Position numbers and translations under genes: made by a program. The notes beneath the pieces were generated by a model that had not been told where the DNA came from, did not search any database, and saw only the letters and a program-made list of their open reading frames with translations. This document shows, piece by piece, positions 9,454-21,256 of a stretch of DNA of 64,000 nt (within the stretch, counting starts at the first letter, position 1; each line of letters opens with the position of its first letter). This DNA comes from Phytophthora colocasiae (lineage: Eukaryota; Oomycota; Peronosporomycetes; Peronosporales; Peronosporaceae): NCBI GenBank assembly GCA_018806915.1, contig JAGKQI010000093.1, positions 1,674,001 through 1,738,000 of the forward strand, given 5' to 3'.

Positions 9454-12400
9454 ATGGAAAGACGTGGTAGCATTCTCGACCGACCGTACCGTTTAGTGGA
9501 CCCTTTTCAGATTGAACGCGACGAAAAAACACATCTCAAGCCCACGTACATTTCGAATGCCATCCATACATCCAAATACACACTTCTCAACTTCCTACCG
9601 CTCTGTTTACTACAAGAATTCCGGCGGGTACGAATATTTTACAGATGAAACAGAGATTCATGGAAGCTGCTAACAGATTTTTTGCTTTCTTGGATGACAG
9701 TCTGCGAATTTGTATTTCCTGGTGATCGCCATTTTACAGTCCATCAAACAGATTTCGCCTCTAACGCCGGTAACGGCAATTGCGCCGCTGATAATGGTCG
9801 TCAGTGTTAGTTTGCTGCGTGAAGCAATTGAAGATAGGGTGAGGATGTTTCCCGCACGATTTGGCTTTGTCAGTTTTAGTGTCTTACACATTTGAATGGC
9901 AGAAAAAACGCTCGTCGGATGGCATGATGAACGCCAAGGCGGTGGTAGTATTGAGGAATTTCGAAGAGCAACATATCGTGTGGGAATCCATTCAGGTAAG
10001 CAGAAGGAAATACTTAGAAAATATTTGAAAGCGGTATAACCCATACCCCACTGCAGGTCGGAGATCTCGTTCGAATACACGAAAGAGAAGCGTTTCCAGC
10101 TGATGGAATAATTCTTGCTAGTAGTGAAGAAAACGGTAAGGAGAAGATGAAAGAATCTAGTGACAATAAACTGATAGAACTCTATCTCTCTACAGGCTCA
10201 TGCTTCATTGATACCAGTAATCTGGATGGCGAAGCGAACCTGAAATCACGCGAATCGTTGCGAGCAACAGCAAATCTTGAGTTTGACAAAACTTCTCGGG
10301 GCAAGGAGAAATACTTCATCAAGTGCGAGCAGCCAGACCAGGATTTGTACCGTTTTGCAGGAAACCTTTCACTTGACTCGAAAATGTACAGTCTAAGCGA
10401 AAAACAATTTCTCCCGCGAGGTTCCACGCTGATGAACACGAAATGGGTCATGATGCTCGTCGTTTATACTGGTAACTTACAAGATTTTCTCTTGTGCTAC
10501 TACTTTTCTGACTTGTTATGATCTTCTAGGCCACGACACTAAAGTTATGAAAAATGCTCGAGCAGCGCACCACAAGCTTAGCCACCTTGAGAATCGAATG
10601 AGTCGGACAGTTGTGTTCGTGTTTTTCATTCAAGTGCTTCTGTGTGCCATTGCTGCGTGCGTACACATGTTTGTGTTCAATAGCGACGAGCTGCAACACG
10701 TAGGCGACCACGGAGCCAAGTTCGAGGGAGTTCTACTGTTTCTCTCGTTTGTTGTGCTGATGAACACCCTGATCCCGATCTCGCTAGTGGTTACAGTGGA
10801 AATTATCAAAACATTTCACGCCAAATTCATCACGTGGGATAATAAAATGCGCAGTAGCGATGGCAAGGGAGCAATTGCTAACACTTCGTCCCTTACAGAC
10901 GAACTCGGGCAGGTGAAATACATTTTTACGGACAAAACGGGGACGTTAACACAGAACCAAATGGTGTTTCGCAAATGTAGTGTTGGTGGTGGAGTTTACA
11001 TTACCAAGAACAAACGTCCACTACTCAGTGGAGTGTCTATCTCTTCGCTTGATGCTATCAATACCAATTCAGTTGGTGCTTCCACGTTCCACAGCGAAGA
11101 GAATCAACCCAGTGAACTTCCTGCCGTCTCGTATTTTCGACGTTTACTCAAGAATCTGGATAGTTGCGAAAGCCATTTGGCATTGGCAATGTCACTTTGC
11201 CATACTGTGGTCTGTGAATATGATCGAGGAACGGGAGCTTTGTCATATAACTCTGACTCGCCTGATGAATGTGCATTGGTACGAGGTGCAGAAGCCATGG
11301 GCGTAAAATTATTCGAGCGCTGTGGACACAAATTGTACGTGGCAATTACGGAGGAAGATCGCCATGGCTCCCACGTGAAAACAGTCACGTACACGCTCAC
11401 GTTCCAGATCCTCCGGGTTATCCACTTTTCGAGCGAACGGAAACGGATGACAATTATCGTTCGAGATGAAAATGGCGAGATCAGATTGTTTTGCAAAGGT
11501 GCAGATAGTGTCATTTTAGAGCGTTGTGACCATTATTTGTCCAGCAAAGAGGAGACGATGGCTCATGTCACGCAGTTTGCAGAGGAAGGCTATCGCATTT
11601 TACTCTTTGCAGAGCGAAACTTGGTCCGTATTATGCGTTGCAAGACCCAATTGATCCATCTAGCACTTACACTTTTCTTTTTGACTAGGATGAAAACTAC
11701 TACAATGCTTGGGAAGATCGTTACGATGAGGCTGAGCTTGACATCCATTCAAAGGAACCCAAGACGCAAGCTTTGGTGGACGAGATTGAGCAGCATTTTA
11801 CTTTGATTGGAGCAAGTGGTAGGCTATTGAATCGTCATGATAGCCTATTGTGTTAATCTAGGACTCACATTGGTGCCTTACCTAATACAGCCGTTGAAGA
11901 TAAGTTGCAAGTCGGAGTTCCAGAGACGATTTCTCTCTTTCAAAAGGCTGGAATCAAGGTGAAATTGCATTCTCTATCCATATTATGCCGAACTGTTATT
12001 GATTCACTTTATACCTTATAGATTTGGGTTTTGACGGGGGACAAGCTTGAAACTTCTCTTGAAATGGGCAAACTCTGCCGCGTGGTTACACCAAAAATGC
12101 AAGAAGTGATAATTCAAGCATCAACTCGCCACGAAATGACTCAGCAGCTCGAGACAGCTCTCCAAAATTCAAAGGTATACGCTCTGGTAATTATGCTTTT
12201 GAAATTCTATCTTCTAACGCTCTCACTGCTGTCTTAGGAAAGCCAAGCGGTGCTTATCGATGGGAGTGCTTTAACATTAGCCCTTCTTCCAACCAACCGC
12301 AACAACTTCCTAAAGCTTTCTTTGCAGTCTGCTACCGTAATTGTGTGTCGGGCATCGCCCATTCAAAAAGCTTTGGTGGTGGAGCTGGTCAAAGCGGGGG

Positions 12401-13628
12401 TCCCTGACGTTACTCTTGCTGTGTAAGTGGTTTTAAAGTATGGTCTACTTGGTTTTATGCTTACACTAATCTGTTGCTCTAAAACTACAGCGGCGATGGA
12501 GCGAATGATGTGAGTATGATTCGAGCAGCTCACGTTGGTGTTGGTGTCATGGGGCAAGAAGGAATGCAAGCAGTTCGAAGTGCTGACTACGCCGTACAGC
12601 AGTTTAGTCACTTAGGTCGACTCTTGCTTTACCATGGTAAGAAACACTTTTTGATAAGGGAAGAAGTCAAATGGTCTGATACTAACAGTCTGCTTGATGT
12701 CAGGCCGATTGTCGTATCTCCGCACGACACAGTGTATTGACTATTTCTTTTACAAGAACATCGTCTTCACACTCCCTCAGTTCGTTTACGGTATCAGTTC
12801 GGCTTTTTCAGCTCAGGTATCTTGACGTTGCTTCTTTTGCGTCTCTTGTTTAGGCTACTAACTGAAAATTGTTGTAGACTTTCTTCTGCGACTTGTACAT
12901 CACAGCATACAACGTCGTGTTCACAGCTCTACCTGTTACTGTACGTGCTGTCATGGAGACGGATCTCTTAGAAGCTATCGCAGCGAAGTTTCCTGAACTT
13001 TATCAATTTGGAGCTGCGGATATGTTTTTCTCTCCTCGAACGATGATAAAAGCTTCAACATTAGCAGCTTGCCATGCTGTGATAACGACCGCAGTGCCTC
13101 TAATCCTGACCCAACACAGTAATATCGGCCAAGGAGATTCCTTTTGGGCAGCCAGTGTGGCTTCATTCTTCTACATCGTCCCGATCGTCCACTTTCAGAT
13201 ATTTTTCGAGACTTGGAACTGGACATGGTTAGTGTGCCTCACGTACACGCTTTCACTAGGCGCTTTTTTCCTTTGTATTGCCGTTTACGATCACTTCACT
13301 GGAGATGTCGAAGGTGTTTGGAGCACAGTGGTCGCCACAAAAGGGTTTTGGTTGGGTTTTGCCTTGGCCTCAGTCGCTTGCATTCTCCCCGTTGTCGCTT
13401 ACAAATGGTACGTACATATTCCTTGTACCACAACTTTTAGACAGCATCTAAACGTTTTTTTTTTTTTTCTGTAGCTATGAAGAAAACTTCGAGACATCCA
13501 ACCCCGTACACATCCTACGACGGACACGATTACACAATAAAGTCTTGGATTCGTCCAGGATAGACGCGATGGGGTCTCGAGATCTCACCACCTCTGTAGT
13601 TCCGAGTCCCCAGTCCCTAAAAAAATAA
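9454..13628 (+). CDS. P4-type ATPase (phospholipid flippase)
   Basis: About 14 exons separated by ~60-80 nt introns. The P4 signature blocks appear in order: [31 protein letters not shown] (M1), [29 protein letters not shown] (actuator loop), [12 protein letters not shown] (M4 PISL motif), DKTGTLTQN (phosphorylated Asp, 10,931), [18 protein letters not shown] (nucleotide site), a TGDK block (~12,034), [10 protein letters not shown] (12,492) and C-terminal membrane spans. Such enzymes move aminophospholipids to the cytosolic leaflet at the Golgi or plasma membrane, usually with a CDC50 partner. The actuator motif reads DGEA, where most P4-ATPases have DGET; the catalytic Glu is kept. The C-terminal tail is short, and no guanylate-cyclase fusion of the alveolate type is present. 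Family assignment is firm; substrate is not readable. Confidence 0.9.
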
Positions 13629-13717
13629 GTAAACGGCTAGTAGTACAAAAAAAAACTTGAAGAGATGTCATACAACTTGCGTTTTGTTATTGTGTCGCTT
13701 CATTAACAGCTTCAGCT

Positions 13718-16410
13718 ATGGCATTCTTGAGACGCAAAAAGCCCAACATCCGCGTGCCTACAGGCAAAGATGCGGTTAATTTCCGCAAGTTATTGTTTCT
13801 TCCATTAAAGGACACAGAGGATCTGCTTACGAACCAAGCTTGGGAGCGGGTGGGTTTGTAGTAGAGCTACTTCTCAATGTAACTATTTGTTTTACATGGT
13901 TATGTGTAATTCGTAGCTGGATTTACGATGTTTGACGTTGATGAAGACCAAAATGCTGCGTGCGTCCTGTATTGCTCGAGGTTTACCGAAAAAAGGAGGT
14001 AAACGAACTCTGGTACAGCGTTTGACGGGTTCGTTAAGTGAACAACGAGCAGCAGGTAAGGTGACAAAGCTCTAGGATGAATTAAATTGCTCATTTGTTA
14101 ACGACAAACAGAAATTCGACGTCGACAAGAGGAGGAAGAAGAATATCAGCGTCAATTAGATATGCTGGGAGGAGTATGGTCGTTCGGATCGGGTTTTGCA
14201 GGACAATTAGGGCATGGAGACCTCGAGTCTTCTGCTACACCAAGTATTATCAAGAAACTCCGTGGTCGTAGCATAGCACACGTCTATGCGGTAAGTTACT
14301 GCTTGAAAGAAATTATTTGTCATTTTCTTACAGTGGGTTTTAGGGCTTTGATTCGGATGTTGCCTTCGCTGTAAGTCGGACTGGGGATGTGTTCGTATGG
14401 GGAAAGAGAATGGGGCCTACAGGTCTTCCACCAGGATCTTCCTTAGTTGAACTTACAAAGAACACGTATGGCTCTGACAGTGATTTGGAATCAGACAATG
14501 AATCCGAACAAAATGGAGATGCGAACAAACCATTACTGGATGCCAGTGATAGCCTAAAGCGAGGAACGTTTGCACCAGCAGAAAAGATTGAAGAGCGCGA
14601 TGAGCAGGATGAACCTGGCGAGAGTGAGGAGGAAGAAGAGGAGGAAGGAGGGGAAGAAGATTTTGTACATCCGGTAAAACTACTTGCACTTTGTGGCGAA
14701 GGAATCAGCCACATTGCTGTTGGGCGTGTACATTGCTGTGCTACTACGAAAGATGGAGATGTGTTTACTTGGGGACAGAATGATCATTGCCAATTAGGAA
14801 CGGAAGCAGTTCATAATCTGTCTGAGGCTTTATCTAAAAAAGCCAAAGTACGATATGGAGTCGATTGTGCTGAGCCGATATTGTGGGAGCGAACAGTGTC
14901 GGAGACTTGTGTCATTTCAGCTGTGGATGTTGGCACCAACCACACATTTGTCGTCACGGATAAAGGCGAGATGATGGCATTTGGAGCGACTTTCAATATG
15001 ACAGATCATTCCAGTCTAGCTCGCAGTATCGCGAAGTTGCAAGTCAGCCAGGTATAAGATAGCTTTGTACTCTTGCACAATCTGGAATTGGTTAACCTAC
15101 AATTGATTTCTTAGATTTCTTGTGGGGCGATGCATGCCGGTTTAGTGACAACTGATGGACAAGCTTATACATGGGGCAGTGGAGATGGTGGGTAAGACGA
15201 AATGCTAAAGAAATAACCTGTTAACTTGGCAGATTATAACCATTTGGGCGTTGTAGACGTCTAGGTCATGGCGATAACACATCATACGTGAATCCGAAGC
15301 TGATCGAAGCACTCAAGACTGACATCATTGTGGAATTGGCGTGTGCGTGTTGGCACAGCGTCGCGGTTGTGTTGATCCCCCCGTTATTGAAGGGTGGTGT
15401 GGTGAGTACTACATTCTAAAAACCAGACTTGTCTGACAGCATCTCATTCTGTCTTTTTCGTTCATGCAGGTTTACACATGGGGAAGTGGTCGTCTTGGAC
15501 AGGTATTGAATTGATTTCGTAGAACTGAGAGGATACATAGTTACGTGGTTATGATGTTATAGCTCGCTCAAGGAGGAAAACAAATCTCATCGTTGCCAGG
15601 TTTGGTCACTGATTTCCTCACAACTCATGCGCTGATCAAGAAAGTGTGTGCGGGCATGTACCACAACGTAGCACTATCTGTTGATGATGAGGTACAAGTG
15701 CATAACTCGTTTTGCTTAGTTGCTCTAACTTTATTTTTTGTTAGGTTTTCACTTGGGGAAGCAACACAAACGGGTGTTTGGGACGACCAGAAGAACTTGG
15801 AGATCTTGAAGAGAATTTCTGTGCTGTACCTGGTCGAGTCGAAGGCATGGAAGACTATGTCGGCCGTCCTTGTTCGAGTTCGTGCTTTCCTTTATCCGAG
15901 TGCCATTTTGCTAAAAACCATTTACCATTTTGTCTTGTATTAGTTGCTGCAGGTCGTGAGTTCACACTGATTGCAACCAAGCCGTACATTGGGCCTAGTA
16001 GAGAAGAACTCGAGCGACGATCTCAAGAACAAGCACAACAAGCGCACAGTATCGTCCGACAGACAGGGGTGGTCAAGGATCAAAAGCGGGAGCAGCTTGA
16101 GCGTATTCGACGAGGAAAACACGCGACCATCATGGCTTACCTCAACGCAAAGTATCCTAAGTGCACAATCTGCACAACGGGACTCATTTGTCCTGGTTTC
16201 CAGCCGAACAATGAGAATCCAACTCTGTGTAAGCACTGCAAGCATGACAACCGCAAGCATCAGGATCAGCATAAGGCACATGATCGAAATGTGACGTTAG
16301 CGTACCTCACTCAAGCTGCGGAGAAGCTAAACATCTCGATCGACTTCAGTGACATCCCAGACATTGAGTTAGAGGAAGAGCTCGAATTTGAGCTAGAAGA
16401 AGACGAGTAA
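13718..16410 (+). CDS. SAP and RCC1-repeat protein with C-terminal cysteine cluster
   Basis: A multi-exon gene starting at ATG 13718 after the flippase stop. Near the N-terminus LTLMKTKMLRASCIARGL and GGKRTLVQRL resemble a SAP helix-turn-helix. It is followed by RCC1 propeller blades marked by WSFGSGFAGQLGHGD, DVFVWG, DVFTWGQNDHCQLG, YTWGSGDGG, RLGHGD, VVYTWGSGRLGQL and VFTWGSNTNGCLG. One blade is expanded by a long Asp/Glu-rich insert (about 14,465-14,665). The C-terminal part has a charged helix (REELERRSQEQAQQA), then a CTICTTGLICPGF...CKHCKHD cluster that could bind zinc, and an acidic tail. RCC1 folds act as Ran GEFs or as protein scaffolds; the insert and zinc cluster argue against RCC1 itself. 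SAP would suggest nucleic-acid contact. Confidence 0.78.
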
Positions 16411-16461
16411 TGGTTGTAAAAGGTTAGACATTATCCGTAGCCTTCGAGCTACTCGATGATT

Positions 16462-18970
16462 TCACTTCAAACCCAGTTTCTGTAGCGTAGTTCCAACTCT
16501 GTGCTGCAGAGATAAAACCCTCGACCAGATGCGTCCTTGTCCGGCATCTCCTCGCGACAAAAGTCCCAACATGTACAACACAAGAGAAGCCGAGCCAAGT
16601 AGTCGAATGGACGACGACTTGATCACTTTTCGCTGCTTTGGGACGATAATATCCCGTAGTAAGCAGCCAAACGCCAGCCACAATAAGAACTTGCGGGACT
16701 TGACCACACGAATCATCAAGCGCATGCACATGTGGACAGTTGACCAACTCACAATACCGTTTGACTCCCGGTTGTTGTGATTTGCTTTCATCACTGCGAT
16801 CCACGATAGAATATCCGCAAAGTCCACCACACCATTTCGATCGTAATCCAGGGCATCAAGGTATCTGTCAGCATCTGCCGAGCTAATTTTCTCACCTTCG
16901 AAGAAATATATCTTAGTCACGATATCACTAAATAATAACGCAGATACGTACCTAGGATATTGAGGATAAACTGTGAAACTTTGCCTGAACTCAACTCCAA
17001 GCTCCCATCGGTGTCCATCAGGGAAAACATCAACTTTGTTGTGTCAAGTTCTTGAGAAGTCAGCAGCTACAAACATTTGTATACGACAAAACAGAAGCAT
17101 TAGCATTGACAATAGGATCATTCATGGGTGGGTACTCACGTTTGGGCGCTCGTCAGTCTTGATCTCGTTGATATTACCTACCATACTACTCAACGATAGC
17201 CGGCGGTGGATTCGCGGAGGAGATTCCAGTCCAGAAGGTGAAGTCTTATCTTCAACCAACTCCCATTTGTTCACTTCATCATCCAACACCTTCCTGATAG
17301 CTTGAGGATGCATTTCACTTGTCAAGCGCCGTCGCCGATCTGACGCACATGCACAGGTTATTTAGTAAGAAGCCTTATGTCAGAAGAAAAAGCGATCTTA
17401 CCTGCTGGATCTTCGTGACTTAGTTCTGTGTTTGAGGTCTTCGTGTTCCCAGCGCTATAACCGATAGATGAAGTGGTAGTAACACACTTTTCAGCTCTCT
17501 GTCTATCTGATAGCCACAATATTTCGTCGAAAAACTCTTTGCTGGCTGGAAGAAATGGCAGAGTCTGGTTGAATAGCCGCCACATGTCGGACCCTCGTTC
17601 AGCACTCGCAATTGGCGGAGCTGGGTGCCCCACTGTCTTGATCTGTTGAATCTCCCAGGAAAACGGTTCATTCCTGAAAAGTAAATACGCAGCCTGATTG
17701 TAGTTTTACACTTAGTTCATATACAATTTAGTAAAAAACACATGTAGACATTCAAACGCACCGTGTTCCCATAGCTGTCGCAGTAGTTTGGTGCTGAGAA
17801 AACGGTTATGAGTGGAGGCATGGACTTGTCCTCTCTCTTGTCCAGTTTTTTGCATTCCGTTGAGTTGAAATGAAATGTGAATCCTTCGTCTTCGTACTCG
17901 TGTGCTCGAAGCATCGATAGGAGATTGTTGGTAGTCAGGAACTCAAATGTTGATGCAGCGTTGAAGTAGTACGAACAGCCGCGAGCCTACAAATTTACGA
18001 ATTTAAGCAAAACAGCATAAATCTTGATGATTTTGTTAGTAATACCTGGTTTGGTTCCCATGTCGCTTTCGTGTCCTGCTCCACCTCTTCTTCGTTTCCA
18101 CTTGGATCTTTTGGATCTGACCAAAGTAGATCACACAATAATCCATCCGTAGGAATTTCTCGACGTCTGTCAATAGTCTGAATGTCTTCAATTGTTTTCA
18201 GCTCCGGTGACAAACCGCCATGAACGCAAAGAATTTTCCCCCGTGATGTGGATATCAAACCAGCTATTGGCATCGACTGGAAGCAGGACAAAAAATGGTA
18301 GTACGCCGAGATCCCGTACTTGGCTCGACCTATACTCCAGCCATTCTACGAATTAATTTTTGCAGGTCTAACTTTTTTCAATTGTAAAGTGCACTTACAT
18401 TCGTTACGAAAACCGTAAAATGAGGAAATTGATTCGCATTCGTGATTTCCCCGGAGCAACACCAACTTGTCGGGAAACTACAAAAAGCAGCATAAAATGG
18501 TTAATATCCAACCTAACAAAGACAATTTTTTATAACTTTCAGCAGTACCCGAATCTTTAGTAGTAGCAAGTAGAGCATGACTTCGCACGAGAAAGCCCCG
18601 CGGTCTACGTAATCTCCAAGGAAAACGAGTTGAGCGTCACTCTTTTCCAAAGTGGCAACTTCAGCTGCGTCCATTAGTTGCATCAGATCATAAAACTGCC
18701 CGTGGATGTCACCAAACACTGCACAAATTGAACACGTAATCGATATCGTTCAGCTGTTAGAGAAACCCTTATCACTAAAGGCAACTTGCTCTAGATACCG
18801 TAAGTTGAAGCTTTTTGCGGCACAGCCACCACGTTCGGCTCCAGGTTCATGAGGAATTGCGCCTCATGGATGATACTCAGTGCGTCCCTAACGGCTAGAG
18901 GCGACTGCTGCTCAAAGGCCTCGCGCACCTCTGTGAGTGTCAGCAATACTTTGGTCTCTCTACGTCGCAT
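16462..18970 (-). CDS. Calcineurin-A-like phosphatase with own EF-hand and hydrophobic tail
   Basis: A multi-exon gene; start ATG 18970 ([19 protein letters not shown]). The PPP core shows [49 protein letters not shown] and [13 protein letters not shown]. The region [19 protein letters not shown] sits where calcineurin A carries its B-subunit-binding helix. Unlike calcineurin A, the chain continues with a linker, an EF-like segment ([14 protein letters not shown], atypical) and a good EF-hand loop ([12 protein letters not shown], about 16,840). Two hydrophobic segments follow ([16 protein letters not shown] and [18 protein letters not shown]). Calcium control and membrane anchoring in cis are therefore inferred. 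It converges with the RCC1 gene, with 51 bp between stops. Introns in the C-terminal third are less certain. Confidence 0.78.
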
Positions 18971-19894
18971 TTTGCGTCTGTTCAAAGTCTCACCGAAAAC
19001 TGGATGTGGTACCGTGAACTACGTCACTAGGTACGAAAACAAGCCACTTCAACTTGCTGGCACTGTATCTTGCAGTGCAAGGTTGCCACCAACTTGGCAA
19101 AAAGGAAACCTGTCGCATTTGCCTTCAAACCCAGTTGAGAATTTTTGATCGAGCGTGTTCACTGCGCGAAACAGCTATAGCCCACAACTAACATTATTAG
19201 CGCTGCGCTGGCCTCGTCAGCTAACTGCTGGAATATTTAACCTGGCTTGTTGTTTCTCGTCATTTGCGCGTCGAAAATGACGCTCGTTTAACTTCGACAT
19301 GCTAGTTGCGTCGACGAAAACAGCTCAAAATTGGCTGGACCACATGTTTCCGTTCTCCACTGGATCTCGTCTTTTGTAGCTAAAGAAGACTTGCAAAGGA
19401 TACTCAACACAGAAAACTGAGTGCCAAGTAGTCGCCATTTACCACACATTCGACTGCAACATTTTGTTTAGCTCCTTTTGCTCGGTTGGAGCGAAGATCG
19501 TCAAACACCTACTTGAAGTATTTTCATTGGCTGTCAAGCGTATCTTGTGTTGAAGTGGTCGTAACCGTTACAAATTGCTTTTGACTTGCAATCGAATCGA
19601 CACACCAGCACAGCACATAGCCAGCATGAATTGCCGCTGAGCTTCTTCACCGTCTCCTTCGCTCTTATATCCACGCCTTCTCTACTGGCACGACACTGAT
19701 TCCCCTTTCCCATCGCTACATTCTCAGCTGCGTGGCCTCAGCCCCCACCAGCAACGCCAGCATCAGATTGCAGTCTCCATTTCACTTTAACCACAAAATC
19801 CGCAAACCGTCTATCTGGCCTTTCACTTAAAGCGACAGGTCCTTTGCATTCCGCACTGCGTCCGTCACTCTTGAATTTTCACTCCAGTGCGCAA
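18971..19894. promoter_or_regulatory. Long divergent intergenic region
   Basis: About 920 bp between the calcineurin-like gene and the PMRISKK protein. I see no convincing coding stretch. The sequence ccatttcacttta near 19,775 loosely resembles the oomycete initiator (TCAYTYY...), about 120 bp before the ATG at 19,895; this is suggestive only. Confidence 0.3.
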
Positions 19895-21103
19895 ATGCCT
19901 GAGCGTCGCCAGTCTAAACGCCATAGTAAAAGTCCCTATAACACAATGGGCTTCACTTCTCCCGTCTCCAGAGCTGTGAGCCCTCCCAGCCTCTCGCCTG
20001 AGGGCAGTGACGCCCCTACTGACCGTGTCTTGACCTTCCTACAGAGCGCGCGCGATCGCAACGTTCCTGTTCGTTTCGGCAAGTGGAGTAAAGCGGAAGA
20101 ATTGTATCTGGAAAAGCTCATTTCGCTCTTCAAAGGCGGATTGTTGGACAATATTCAGACTTCGATGTCTCTCCGGTCGTTTCTGGCGCTGATGCTCAAC
20201 TGCTGCCCCATGAGAATCTCCAAGAAGCAGATGCACGGCCATAATTTTGTTGGTAAGACCAAATACACGCCTCACAAGCACAAAATGACACAGGAGCAGT
20301 ACGATGAGCTGTGCAACGAGATCTGGACGCTTCGAGACGATTTCCTCAAAGCTTGGGCCAAAGACGAGTATGCTCGTCGCAGCTCGAAATTTAACCACGA
20401 TGACGTGAGCTTCGAGGGCTGGTACGACAAAATTGTGGCGCAGGTACCCACGCCCAAGATCACCATGAGACCCAGCTTCAAGGAGTGCAAAAAGAGAGGT
20501 ATTGAGTCTCTGGGAGAGGTGAAGACGCAGGTGCAGAGTGCCAAGAGGCAGGAAATCGAGCAAGCGGCAAAAATGAGACCTGAAGCTGACCAGGAACATG
20601 AAGAGGAACCGGAACAGAAGGAATCACCAACGAAACCACTTGAGCCGGAGAAAATTCTGCCCCTGGAACCAGCTCCGTTGCCTACTCCGACTGAGACTGC
20701 AGTCGCTGCTTTGCCTACTGCTTTCTGCAGTGATACGCTGACTTTTGGAGACTGGATGACGGAATCGGATCGTGGATTTTCGACAGACTTTCAAACGATG
20801 AGCCACGTCGGAGAAGCAAGATACACCTTCTGTGAAGACCAAGTGCAGGTTTCAGTGCATCTGGCGGATCAACAGACGTCAACGGCTGAACTATCTATGA
20901 CGCGCAAATCTTCGAGGTTGGTGATTGACTTCGGAACCCCCAGTTGTTGGCATTCTGACGAAGAGACCAAACCTTTGCCATACTCGGACTATCTGCAGTG
21001 GACGGACAATGACCTGACGGGAGATTCGTCTTTGCCGAGTGGTCTCTTTGACTGGGATGATTTTGCTCACCTGAGGCACAGTCCGACCCTGAATTACCTC
21101 TGA
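19895..21103 (+). CDS. Stramenopile conserved protein with PMRISKK motif
   Basis: A single-exon protein of 402 residues from the ATG at 19,895. The conserved core (about residues 58-125) reads FGKWSKAEELYLEKLISLF, then LRSFLALMLNCCPMRISKK, then HNFVGK. From memory this block recurs in many uncharacterised oomycete and diatom proteins; the WSKAEE start recalls a Myb-like first helix, but no full Myb is present. The rest is probably disordered: an N-terminal Ser/Pro segment, a Pro/Glu-rich middle (EHEEEPEQKESPTKPLEPEK) and an acidic C-terminus with aromatic residues (LFDWDDF), resembling a transcriptional activation region. A nuclear regulatory role is inference; no function is known to me. Confidence 0.65.
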   Translation: MPERRQSKRHSKSPYNTMGFTSPVSRAVSPPSLSPEGSDAPTDRVLTFLQSARDRNVPVRFGKWSKAEELYLEKLISLFKGGLLDNIQTSMSLRSFLALMLNCCPMRISKKQMHGHNFVGKTKYTPHKHKMTQEQYDELCNEIWTLRDDFLKAWAKDEYARRSSKFNHDDVSFEGWYDKIVAQVPTPKITMRPSFKECKKRGIESLGEVKTQVQSAKRQEIEQAAKMRPEADQEHEEEPEQKESPTKPLEPEKILPLEPAPLPTPTETAVAALPTAFCSDTLTFGDWMTESDRGFSTDFQTMSHVGEARYTFCEDQVQVSVHLADQQTSTAELSMTRKSSRLVIDFGTPSCWHSDEETKPLPYSDYLQWTDNDLTGDSSLPSGLFDWDDFAHLRHSPTLNYL

Positions 21104-21256
21104 AGCTGCTTTTCGACCGGTAAAGTCTTCTTCAAGCTCCATCATGTCGCTGGAAGAGCACCGGCAGTCCGTATTGTGTCATCGTGTGAGTTCCTCTCTT
21201 GAATCGTATGTCTTGGTAGTAGTATAACCAGCGTTGTCTTCGTGAACAAGCAGTTT

